A stretch of 64,000 bases of DNA from Aradus depressus (GCA_963662175.1 OY759225.1:16603601-16667600); one strand, 5' to 3'. Shown: positions 9,629-19,292, numbered from the stretch's first letter. The notes: generated by a model not told the origin, from the sequence alone. Numbers and translations: made by a program.

Positions 9629-11600
9629 TAAATCTAAAAACCGTTTAAAAGCTAGAAATCTGAAGAATGGAGTCTACCGAGCTCAGGATCACCATTTAGA
9701 AATCTAGCCAAGTGACTTAGGTCAGATGTTTTAATCGGGAAGATAAAAGTAAATTTGAGCACGTCGTCCTTCGGATTGGGCTTTAAGCTATGATCGAGGG
9801 CCTTTTCGTATGTCAGGTACTCGATAATGAGTCGTATGTTATGTATCTAAACCTGGGTAGTTGAAATATCATTTACGTTAAAAATAACTTGAGCACGTCG
9901 TCCTTCGGATTGGACTTCAAGCTATGATCGAGGGCCTTTTCGTATGTCAGGTACTCGATAATGAGTCGTATGTTATGTAACTAAACCTGGGTAGCTAAAA
10001 TTTCACTTAGGTTCATTAAACCTTGAGCACGTCGTCCTTCGGATGGGACTTTCTCGATACATCTGAATCTTTCAGTTTTAACAAATATTAGATCTATAAA
10101 CCGTTAAAAAGCACGTTTGAAGAATGGTATTTAGCCCGACTTTTTTGAAAAACATTTTTATTTCAATTTTTGTGTAGGATTCTGATATCCCGGTTGGTCA
10201 TCTGTTTTAACAAATATTAAATCTAAAAACCGTTTAAAAGCTAGAATTCTGAAGAATGGAGTTTACCGAGCTCAGGATCGCCATTTAGAAATCTAGCCAA
10301 GTCACTTAGGTCAGATGTTTTAATCGGGAAGATAAAAATAAATTTGAGCACGTCGTCCTTCGGATTGGATTTTAAGCAATGATCGAGGGCCTTTTTGTAT
10401 GTCAGGTGCTCGATAATGAGTCGTATGTTAATTATCTAAACCTGGGTAGGTGACATTTCATTTAGGTTAAAAATTACTTGAGCACGTCGTCTTTCGGATG
10501 GGAGTTTCCCGATACATCTGAATCTTTCTTTGGTTGACCATCTTCGTTTCTGTATGCTGCCTATCTACCAACATAGCTGTATTATTTTGTGTTTCAGAAA
10601 TAATGTCAAAACGGTACCTCAAAGCCCACTTACGTATATTCCACATTTCTTCCTTGATAATTTTAGTTGAAACCAATCGGTAACTTATTTTATCTTACAT
10701 ATGGAGTCTATCGAGCTGAGGATCGCCACTTAGAAATCTAGCCAAGGCACTTAGGTCAGATGTTTTAATCGAGAAGATAAAAATAAATTTGAGCACGTCG
10801 TCCTTCGGATTGGACTTTAGGCTATGATCGAGGGCCTTTTTGTATGTCAGGTACTGGATAATGAGTCGTATGTTATGTAACCAAACCTGGGTAGTTGAAA
10901 TTTCACTTAGGTTCAAAAAACTTTGAGCACGTCGTCCTTCGGATGGGACTTTCCCGATATATCTGAATCTGTCTATCAGTTTTAACGAATATTGAATCTA
11001 TAAACCGTTAAAAAGCGAGAAATTTGAAGAATGGGATTTAGCCCGACTTTTTTCGAAAAACATTTTTATTTCGATTTTTGTGTAGGATTCAGATATCCCG
11101 GTTGTTCATCAGTTTTAACAAATATTAAATCTAAAAACCGTTTAAAAGCTAGAAATCTGAAGAATGGAGTCTACCGAGCTCAGGATCACCATTTAGAAAT
11201 CTAGCCAAGTCACTTAGGTCAGATGTTTTAATCGGGAAGATAAAAGTAAATTTGAGCACGTCGTCCTTCGGATTGGGCTTTAAGCTATGATCGAGGGCCT
11301 TTTCGTATATCAGGTACTCGATAATGAGTCGTATGTTATGTATCTAAACCTGGGTAGTTGAAATTACATTTACGTTAAAAATAACTTGAGCACGTCGTCC
11401 TTCGGATTGGACTTCAAGCTATGATCGAGGGCTTTTTTGTATGTCAGGTACTGGATAATGAGTCGTGTGTTATGTATCTAAACCTGGGTAGCTGAAATTT
11501 CACTTAGGTTAAAAATAACCTTGAGCACGTCGTCCTTCGGATGGGACTTTCCCGATACATCTGAATCTTTCTTTGGTTGACCATCTTCGTTTCTGGATGC
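9629..11600. repeat. Satellite-like array with SINE-core monomers, right part
   Basis: Direct continuation of the left array after the LINE. Markers GCACGTCGTCCTTCGGAT fall near 9760, 9893, 10027, 10346, 10484, 10792, 10926, 11255, 11391 and 11525, with the same ~130/~310-330 spacing. It starts with the second target-site duplication (9629-9641). The right end breaks at about 11605 inside the 'GACCATCTTCG' block and runs directly into family X. Confidence 0.85.
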
Positions 11601-11604
11601 TGCC

Positions 11605-11740
11605 TAAAAACGCCGGACACCTTGGATAGTATGCGCCTTGCAACTCCGTGCAACCAGGTAGTAATAAGTTCTTAGGAACGCTGGGCAACACAGATAGTAT
11701 GTAGTTAGGAATGCTGGGCACCGCAGCTAGTATATTTCTT
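11605..11740. repeat. Family X, second copy
   Basis: Near-identical to about 683-810, including GATAGTATGCGCCTTGCAAC and the following AGGAACGCTGGGCAACACAG. The same repeat therefore flanks the array on both sides in the same orientation. Confidence 0.75.
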
Positions 11741-11759
11741 TTAAAACTACTATTTATAT

Positions 11760-12660
11760 GCCTGCCCACCCATACCCCCCTCCCGTTGACAATTTTTCCG
11801 GAGAGGGGGCTCAGTTCAAAATTCCAATAAATGCCGATGTATTGAATGTGACATCATATTTCGTATACAAAATTAAAATTCACTGAGGATATAACCAGTC
11901 AAATTTCAGCGATATCGGCTGAGAGGAGGGGGGAGTTCAGGGGGGGGGCTCAATTCAAAAATCCCATTAACTCTTCACAATTTTGTGACGTCACACACTC
12001 TATTATTCTATTTGGCCTTTAAGAATACTACATATGAAATTTCATGACAATCCGACCATTAAATAATAAGTTAGCACTATTTTTATGCTTAGCCCCCCCC
12101 CCCCCCTCGCAACCCCCCCTTCCGTTCGAAATTATGGGACACCACATAGCCTATTATTCAATGAGTTCCGGGGAGGGGGCTCAGTTCAAAACCCAATAAC
12201 TGCCGTTGTAATGAATGTATCAACATCAAATTTCGTATTTAAAATTAAAATCCACTGAGGACATAACCTGTCAAATTTCAGCGATATCGACTGATGGTAG
12301 GGGGAAGTTCCGGGGGGGGGGGGGGGGGGGGGCTCAATGCAAAATCCCAATAACTCTTCACAATTTTGTAACGTCACACACTCTATTTTGCTATTTGGCC
12401 TTTAAGAATACTACATATGAAATTTCATGACAATCCGACCATTAATTAATAAGTTAGCACGATTTTTATGCTTAGCCCCCCCCCCCCCCCCTCCTTACAA
12501 CCCCCCCTCCCTTTCGAAATTTTGGGACACCACATAGCCTATTATTCAATCGGGCTCGAAAGGATGCTACATGACATTGTGAAGTTTGTGATGCTGGAAC
12601 AAACCCACAATCAAACACACAAACCCCGTTTCAGCTTTATTAATATAGATTAAAACATTG
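11760..12660. repeat. Mixed repeats: R-like, family Y, and long G and C runs
   Basis: Two R-like blocks (about 11770-11960 and 12170-12350, each with 'AACTGCCG/AATGCCGATGT' and 'CAAATTTCAGCGATATCG') alternate with two family Y blocks (about 11990-12160 and 12370-12545). That makes a duplicated ~400-bp compound unit. A run of 21 G lies at 12312-12332, and long C runs lie near 12095 and 12476-12491. No gene is supported. Confidence 0.65.
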
Positions 12661-12727
12661 AAGGACCTATTCTAGTTACAGAAAGACTAGACCTAGTTCA
12701 GAAAGACTACATAGAATCAATCAAAAA

Positions 12728-13050
12728 CAGGGGCGGCGGAACATGAAAATGGCGCCTGGGCAATACTGAAATTGGCGCCCCTAAAATTACTTTTTTTAGA
12801 GTAACATTTTTTCAAGTATTACATTTTACATATAATGTAATTTTATTCGATTTTAATTTTAATATACATTTTATATTTTTTTTGAACAATTATTTAATTT
12901 TAAACAAGAGGAGAGAAAAATAAAAATTTTCAGTGGCATGATTTAAATGAAAAAATCCACCACTTCTCACTTTTACAAATTATCTATTTTTTATATATAA
13001 TCGGCGCCCCGAACTTTTGCCATCTTCGCTCGGCCCTTCCGCCGGCCCTG
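12728..13050. mobile_element. hAT-like non-autonomous transposon (MITE)
   Basis: The termini are CAGGGGCGGCGGAA and TTCCGCCGGCCCTG, an inverted pair with one mismatch over 14 bases and the CAG start typical of hAT elements. Flanking 8-mers ATCAAAAA (12720-12727) and ATCATATA (13051-13058) match at 6 of 8 positions, as an old hAT duplication would. The interior is AT-rich and non-coding. Confidence 0.65.
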
Positions 13051-13449
13051 ATCATATAAATAAAAAAAATATTACATACGAAAAGAATAATATGTATAAA
13101 AAAAATACGATGAGAAAAGAAGAAATAAAACAACTTAGTGACTGGCGGAAAACGGACAATTCCAGTTAGAAAGGGGAGGGAGAATCAACAATTTTCCGAG
13201 TGCCTTTCGAGTTCGCTGTAACCGAGATTTTTCTCACTTGGGAAACCAGAAGTAGTTCGTATTAATCGTGTTATTTCGTTATAACGAAGTTGCTTTGAGA
13301 AAATCAATGCGTTTTTTTTTTGTGGATTCTATTTTGATTCGTTGTAACGAGGAGTTACTGTTTCAAGGAACTTTATATATCGAGGTTTTATTGTATATAG
13401 AGCCTGTAAAATCGATAAAACCCGAAAGAACCCGAACTCTCACCGCTGT

Positions 13450-13617
13450 TGTCCGACATTCATAGCGACAGTGGCGTGCTCTAGTCCGTTATCTTCGCTC
13501 AGCTGACTGTCATGGTGTCGAAGTGGGGGACACCAATGTTGTGTTCCTTGTCTTGTCATTTAGTTGTTTCTCTTTTCTCAATGTGTTCGGGCAGTTCCGA
13601 GAAACGACGTCTTTAAG
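13450..13617 (+). other. phtf: Probable phtf 5'UTR exon and promoter-proximal region
   Basis: A locally less AT-rich segment ends in AAG before the donor GTAACC at 13618. It has no long ORF. The next acceptor on this strand (14230-14231) opens the exon carrying the phtf start codon, so this is the best candidate for the first, untranslated exon. The start coordinate is a guess, and I see no convincing TATA box. RNA-seq would settle both. Confidence 0.4.
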
Positions 13618-14231
13618 GTAACCTTTCATTATTTCCTTTCTCAAAAACAAACTCCCAAATAATAAAAATGAAAATCGTTATCATATTTTCATATATAAAC
13701 TTGTTACAATTTCGTTTTGATAAGAACCAAGTCACTAACCGTGAATATTCCACCTTAAGGGTTTCTTTTTAAAAAATCTTTTCCTCTGTACTTATGTTTT
13801 TTGACTGTTGCTTAGATACATTCCTTTTTCTAAAATCTTATAAGAACTACAACTATTCGTTATATAATTTAATCATATTTAAGAATCAATGATTAATAAT
13901 TGTTTTATATAAGACCTAAATATATTCTTGAATTAGTGTCTCATTTCTTGAATTATCGCTCCATTTTATAAAATGAATAAGAAAAAGAAAGAGTAGAAAA
14001 GTTTCAGTAATTTATTTGATTTCTATACATTTCCTAATATACATTGGCCTACATATTTTGGTATTTGATTAAGTGAAATTGTGTGCGTGTGATAGAGAGG
14101 GGGATAAACACAATTTATATTATTACTTCCGCAATTTCATTTAAATTTTAATAATAATAAAATAAGGGTTTTATATTACGATAAAAGTACAAAAAAAATG
14201 ATATTAATAATTTCAAATGGTTTGATTTTAG
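13618..14231 (+). other. phtf: Intron 1 of phtf (proposed); nothing else recognised
   Basis: AT-rich sequence between the proposed donor at 13618 and the acceptor TTTTAG ending at 14231. No repeat family used elsewhere in the window is recognised here. Confidence 0.35.
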
Positions 14232-14271
14232 GACGTCTGGTGTAGGCCTGGACTGAAAAGATTATCCAAAA

Positions 14272-14303
14272 ATGGGATTTTGTATTCAGGAGGTTGTGTC
14301 ATG
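14272..14303 (+). CDS. phtf: phtf coding exon 1 (start codon)
   Basis: This exon runs from the acceptor at 14230-14231 (exon starts 14232) to the donor GTAAGC at 14304. An in-frame TGA at 14254-14256 lies six codons before the ATG at 14272, which fixes the start. It encodes MGFCIQEVVS plus the first two bases of a Trp codon. The Trp is completed by exon 2 to give VVSWYQKKIG, the conserved N-terminal signature of PHTF proteins. PHTF1/2 are integral membrane proteins of the endoplasmic reticulum; the 'homeodomain transcription factor' name is historical. Family recognition is from memory of vertebrate PHTF1. Confidence 0.85.
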
Positions 14304-14363
14304 GTAAGCATAAATATTTAATAATTATTTTATTTAAATAAATTAAAACATAATGAAGATAAA

Positions 14364-14463
14364 ATCACCGGCAATGTACTTCCTCAGCTCGAATTATTGT
14401 TAATCAATTATTTTTTCTCTTTGGCTAATTTGACTGAAAATCAAGAGGCTTGAATACACGTAA
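14364..14463 (+). repeat. R repeat fragment
   Basis: Starts TCACCGGCAATGTACTTCC, the conserved terminus of R, and continues to the GACTGAAAATCAA block. It is truncated. Confidence 0.6.
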
Positions 14464-14969
14464 CATGTACACACTTTTTTCAGTGTTCTAACGTACAAAC
14501 TTCGACTTTTTTTTCGATAAAAATATTCTTTAACATACAAAGAACACATAGTAAAAAGAATTTTGTGCAAAAACAGCTGTTGTTGTCTACAAAAAGGCTA
14601 GAAAAAATCCATTGAATTCAATTGAAATCTATTTAAAGTATTAATATATTCATAAAGAACATACAAGGTGAAAAGTTACTGATAATTATTCAAACATTAA
14701 CTGAGTTTTTTATACAGAAAAATTTCCGGTAAAAGTGCGCAAACTTGAAAACCCTACGGTTCCAAACTGGTTCATATGCCCCATTTCAAATGCACTACTT
14801 GTATGTTAACCGACCACATTAACAGTATGATTCAATGAACTTAGACTGACTCAGCTCAGTTTTTGCAAACAGCAGAATGCATTACACCTAGTTTATTATA
14901 ACGTACCTATTACCATTTTATGGATTAATGGTAATAAATATTATTATTATTATTATTATCATATATTAC

Positions 14970-15211
14970 CAGCTCGAATTATTGTTAATCAACTATTTTT
15001 TCTCTTTGACCGATTTGGCTGGAAATCAAGAGGCTTGAATACACGTAATTCTGGATCTACATGTAAAATGTTGTGTCAATATATTTGTTATGTCGGTAGT
15101 TTTTTGAGTTGAGCCCCCTCTAACCCCGATTTTTCCTTTGGCCGATTTGGCTAATTATCAATATTTATCATTTTCATGAAGTTCTGGATACATATATACA
15201 ATTTTAAGTCA
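14970..15211 (+). repeat. R repeat fragment
   Basis: Carries the R blocks CGAATTATTGTTAATCAA, GAGTTGAGCCCCCTCT and GCCGATTTGGCT. It runs into the 162-bp tandem duplication that follows. Confidence 0.6.
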
Positions 15212-15535
15212 GTGTGTTCATTTTATCGGGAGTTATCGTGCTCGAAAACACAAGTACATTTAGACTAGCATGACTTTTTTTTTGTGGGTTGGTAAACATG
15301 AAATTTTGGTAAAAGTTCAACATCGAATTATTAATAAAGTATATTGAAAATATTGAGCATGCCGTCCTTCGAAGTGTGTTCATTTTATCGGGAGTTATCG
15401 TGCTCGAAAACACAAGTACACTTAGACTAGCATGACTTTTTTTTTGTGGGTTGGTAAACATGAAATTTTGGTAAAAGTTCAACATCGAATTATTAATAAA
15501 GTATATTGAAAATATTGAGCATGCCGTCCTTCGAA
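15212..15535 (+). repeat. Tandem duplication of a 162-bp R/SINE-core composite
   Basis: Units 15212-15373 and 15374-15535 are nearly identical; I see about one difference (ACATTTAG/ACACTTAG). Each unit joins the R block TTATCGGGAGTTATCGTG to a SINE-core piece ending GAGCATGCCGTCCTTCGAAG. Minus-strand ORFs across it simply reflect the duplication. Confidence 0.85.
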
Positions 15536-15700
15536 GGGGAAGTTAATTGGCGATCCCGAGCCTGTTGTCAGGTACTCGTTGAAGATCGCTACTCTAATCG
15601 TGGGTAGGCAAAATTATGTCTCACAGTAGAGGTGACAGAGAAGGGATAAGTGCATTAGATGCTTAGGTCCCTAGGTGTACAGAGCAGTCAGAAGGGAAGT
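15515..15700 (+). mobile_element. Diverged SINE body, old subfamily
   Basis: Contains GAGCATGCCGTCCTTCGAAG, GATCCCGAGCCTG, GTCAGGTACTCGTTGAAG and GGGTAGGCAAAATTA in the order of the SINE core and tail. It then ends in TTAGGTCCCTAGGTGTAC, shared only with the copy at 23770-24016. The tRNA-like head and CCTAA tail are missing. Confidence 0.6.
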
Positions 15701-15939
15701 AAAAAAAAAGTCATGTCTGTGTGGAGATAACTTCCGAAAGATTATGTTGACATGAAGTTTTCCATAGTCTTCCTAGAATAAGACATCTACTAGTTTTCGG
15801 CCAAAGGGGAGAGGGCTTAACTTCAAATTGATTCGAGTTAATTCTAGATGGGGAAGTTCATTGAGGTTGATTCACCGACGTTAACTTTACTTCCTTAACG
15901 CTGGTTATGTCAACATGAATATTGACCAATAGATCATAC

Positions 15940-16070
15940 TGCTCTCTGCAAACTGACTTAGTTCATAACTAGACCTGACGATGGTATAAAGCCGAAACCG
16001 GTAGTTATATATGTGTATATATATCTTTAGTGGAATAGACAATATTTCAAAAAATAAGTTTGTTTTATTT
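15940..16070 (+). mobile_element. Penelope-like element 3'-end fragment with hammerhead-like motif
   Basis: Very similar to the minus-strand sequence at about 60165-60310, which lies just 3' of a GIY-YIG endonuclease ORF. Shared parts are TTCATAACTAGACCTGACGA, GCCGAAACCGGTAGTT and CTTTAGTGGAATAGACAATA. The 15974-16001 stretch reads CTGACGA, then a short GGU/GCC stem, then GAAAC, as in a hammerhead core. Confidence 0.6.
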
Positions 16071-16210
16071 ATTTATTACAAGTTTCCACAATATGTCCGC
16101 GTTCCTCAACTTAGAAGTTGTTAATAGATCATACTATTACAAGATCTCTTTTACATTCATTTTACGATGAAAAATTGTTGTTGCCTTTACTTCATTTATT
16201 GAAAAGCTTT

Positions 16211-16942
16211 TGGGGCATTCCGCGCCAAAACCATACAATTATTCGCGTCGGTTCAAAACATATGAATTTTCCCAAATGACCCCATTATTTCAAAAATTAT
16301 ACTTTTTAGGTCTGATTTTTTTTCAACAATTCGCTGTCATTTTTTGCGCTTTTGTGCGCGTGCACAACAACAGAAAAATCTGAGGTCAGATGCGAATTCC
16401 TTCAAAAATTTCCAATCGATTATGTACTATGATACTTTATTCTAATGCATTCTCAACCATTTTTATCAGAAAAAAAAGATATACAGTCATAATCAAATAA
16501 ATGTATTAAAAATATGAGAATTTTGAGGACAAACAATTTTCTTCAAACAAAATTATTCATTTATAAAAAAAAAGAAGAATAGTAAATATAAAAACTAACA
16601 TAAAAACATGACGTTTCTTGAATCTACTGCGCATGCGTCGCAACATGGCAAAAAAGTTTGGCAGCATTGGATTTCTCAAAAAATTTCCCTCTGATTAGTG
16701 TCTTTTGAAATTTTGTTCTGATTAAAAAAACATTTTTTACAAGCAAACCCGGTTTTTTAAATTGTAATTTTTAAAAATGGCCAATTTCATAAAATTGGGT
16801 CTAGAAAGAGCAATTTTTGAGATAATGACTCCAAATTTTGGAAAAATTCATATGTTTTGTGCTAGAAACCACCTGGCCAAATTTGAGCGAAGTCGAAGAA
16901 CCGACGCGAACAATTGTATGGTATTGGCGTGGAATGTCCCTT
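16211..16942. mobile_element. Unclassified DNA transposon remnant with ~40-bp inverted ends
   Basis: The left end starts GGGGCATTCCGCGCCAAAAC and the right end finishes GGCGTGGAATGTCCC. The arms match through ACCATACAATT and TTCGCGTCGGTTC, with few differences over about 42 bases; a further ATATGAATTTT block is also inverted. I could not define a target-site duplication. The short ORFs inside are not convincing. Confidence 0.55.
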
Positions 16943-17065
16943 TTATTTTTCTGGTTTAAACATTGGGAAATATTAACACTAAAGCCTCGTTCAAATGGGA
17001 ACATTAAATCGCAACACATTAAATGTTCCAATAACGCCATCGTTTGAACAACCAATGTCCCAGAT

Positions 17066-17125
17066 CAAATATTTTTGATGATAATAATATTTATTTCCGT
17101 TAAACCATAACATGGTAATAGTATC
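17066..17125 (-). mobile_element. LINE 3'-tail fragment
   Basis: Reverse complement of the motif TATGTTATGGTTTAACGG followed by AATAAAT and ATTATTATT. It recurs at 23320-23455, 38105-38215 and 54580-54640. The polyadenylation-like AATAAA and ATT-repeat end suggest the 3' terminus of a non-LTR element. Confidence 0.5.
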
Positions 17126-17156
17126 ATCAAGATAGATTATAAATAAGATACAGTTA

Positions 17157-17487
17157 GTTATAATGACTCATGCCCGGGCTACTAACTACGAGGTCATATC
17201 GCCTACTACCAGAGCGCTCTTTCATCACGTTGGTTTACATGAGCCCGACTTGATTAAGGGAGTTCTAAATTTTTATTAACCTAGGGGTAAGGATCTTTAA
17301 CAATGGAGAGAGTGCTGTTTTACCTTTCAAATAAAAAACCTAGAGGCCTCAACCGGGTTTCGAACCCACGATCTAGAGCTCAGTAGGCTAGCACGCCGCC
17401 TTTGAGCTACCGCTCAACGTCCCATCCGAAGGACGGCGTGCTCAAGTTTTTTTTCACCTCCCAGATAAAAAAAAAGTCCTCGGCCAG
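17157..17487 (-). mobile_element. tRNA-derived SINE, rearranged copy
   Basis: The minus-strand copy spans the 3' body (GAGTCATTAT complement at 17157 on), the tRNA-like head (17345-17415), then a separate core fragment (17417-17487) placed outside the head. Two joined copies or an internal rearrangement would both explain this. The B box GGGTTTCGAACCC is recognisable but altered. Confidence 0.75.
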
Positions 17488-17576
17488 GTTAGATACATAA
17501 ACACTTATTAAATCCGAGTCGAACACACATGATTAGTAATAATAATAGTAAAAAATATATATATATATTATCAATA

Positions 17577-17898
17577 GAGGGCGCCGGTAGCTCAGTGGTA
17601 TACGTGCTTGTTTTCTGAGCTCAAGATTGTGGGTTCGTAACCCGACCGAGGCCCTTAGTTTATTTTATCTGGGAGCCGTCCTTCGGATGGGACGTTAAGC
17701 GATGGTCCCGAGCCTGTACGATGTCAGGTACTCGTTAAAGACCCCCACCCTAGGTGAATACAAATTTAGGGTAGGCAAAATTTATTACTCCCATAGTATA
17801 GTCGGGCTCATGTCCGCCAGAGTGACGAAAGAGCGCTCTGGTAGTAGGCGATATGACCTCGTAGTTAAAGCCCGGGCATGAGTCATTAAACCTAACCT
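17577..17898 (+). mobile_element. tRNA-derived SINE, full length, with target-site duplication
   Basis: Starts GAGGGCGCCGGTAGCTCAGT. The pol III A box (TAGCTCAGTGGTA) and a slightly mutated B box (GGGTTCGTAACCC) form a tRNA-like head of about 75 bases. The core CGTCCTTCGGATGGGACG, a GTCAGGTACTCG block, a tail region with AGAGCGCTCTGGTAGTAGGC and the end AAACCTAACCT follow. Flanking 12-mers ATATTATCAATA (17565-17576) and ATATTATCTATA (17899-17910) match at 11 of 12. Transcription from the internal promoter is expected from family knowledge. Confidence 0.9.
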
Positions 17899-18139
17899 AT
17901 ATTATCTATAAAAACGTTTTTAACTATATTTTAAATTATGATGAGTATTTTTTTTATTCTTCCAAAAGTGTCTTCTTTCACGACGATATTTTGGTCACAA
18001 TTTGCGATGTGTAAAACTGGATGCGGATCATGTTTTTTTGTTGTGAGCGGATGCGCCGTTTGTGAAACATACAATTATGAAAAACGCAAGGTTGATTGCA
18101 GGGGTGTGCTATGTACCCATGTTATCCGAAGTCTGAAGC

Positions 18140-18905
18140 CCCATATAACTGCCCCTCGCTAATATTTTACCTACACTCCTACCTCTTTGATGAAGTGCGG
18201 AGTATTTTCGAAGCCGTTTCCTCAGTTCATCTGGATTAAGGAATTTCTCTTGTCGACGTGTGAATGATCTTTACATTCTCCCTGGATGTATATCGTGGTT
18301 TTCTCCATCATTTCACATCGTCGACAGGATCCGGAACAATACCGTGAAGTAGAGGTTTCCTTATAGGTACCACATCACTTTTCTCAATGTCTTCTGCGGT
18401 TGGTCAAGTCGACGACCTTGTTCTTCGCGCCAGGAAGAGTTTCCTTTTCCGCATTGCCCATTCCTTTAGGATTGTTTTGCAATGCGTTTTCGTGATCGCT
18501 GTTGATGTCCTCTTCCATTGCTGCACGAGCCAGTTTCTCTGCTTGTTAATTTCCTTCCACTGCCCAATGTACTGAGATCCAGAGGAATCGGATTCCATTT
18601 CCACTTTCCCTTTATTGAGTGAGTCTGCATACCCCTAAACCAGCCTTGAGTTTACTTCGAATGATGTTAATGCATGTAAGCGTATACAGATTCCATTACT
18701 CTTGAATAAGTATCTTGACCCTCTTGTATACATCTCATTACAGCAATGACCTGATTGAAAAACTAACGGTATTCTTTCTTCTGAAAGTCCAGAGGAATAT
18801 ATTCCGAATCCTGAACCATTATTCATTTCAGAACCATCTGTGTAATACAGCAAGAAATCTTGGAGTGTAACTCTGGTTCTATTGTCCTCCCAATCTTCTC
18901 TATTC
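18140..18905 (-). pseudogene. Degenerate LINE fragment: RNase H and C-terminal region
   Basis: On the minus strand, 18853-18635 reads LYYTDGSEMNNGSGFGIYS, the first catalytic motif of RNase H as found in LINE and LTR polyproteins. Downstream, about 18604-18404 in another frame gives a 'H-W-A-V-E-G-N .. A-E-K-L-A' stretch resembling the last RNase H motif. Near 18320 a Cys-rich 'CRRC' region recalls the tail of RNase H-bearing LINEs. Frames are interrupted, so it is a pseudogene. The clade cannot be fixed beyond 'RNase H-containing'. Confidence 0.55.
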
Positions 18906-19292
18906 GGAAGTTAATAAGTAAATGAAGACAGATTCTTCTGCTAGTGTTTTTTACATACTCAAGCTTCATTGATATCAATGCACACACACGCCTTCTTTAT
19001 ATGAACCAAGGAGTTGAGCCTGCATATATAAATGTATGTCTGATCTAGCGTTTTTCTACGCAAAATCCATTTTATCCACTCTCGTTTCTTCCTTTGCTTG
19101 TCGTTATTTCCAAAACAATCACTTTTCAACATAATTTGTACAAGACTGTCACTTTTCAACAGACTGAGGCCAAAGTGACGACTCTCCAATATTGGCAGAC
19201 TACAGTGTGATCAACCAATCAGTTACTCTGTGAACGAGGTTTCAGTAGCGTATTAGCCATGTCAACCTATTAGAAATTAATCTAATATTTTA

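Noticed and set aside
1640..11600. CRISPR-like array of regularly spaced repeats
   Set aside because: The spacers are themselves repeated, units are hundreds of bases long, and the genome is eukaryotic.
13195..13400. Possible pogo/Tigger-like remnant (GTTATAACGAAG, GTTGTAACGAGG, TATCGAGGTTTTATTGTA)
   Set aside because: Only one plausible end is visible and no partner terminus or TA pair could be found.
17577..17660. Possible functional tRNA gene
   Set aside because: The head has A and B boxes but no proper acceptor stem pairing that I can see, and it is always followed by the SINE core. It is a SINE head.
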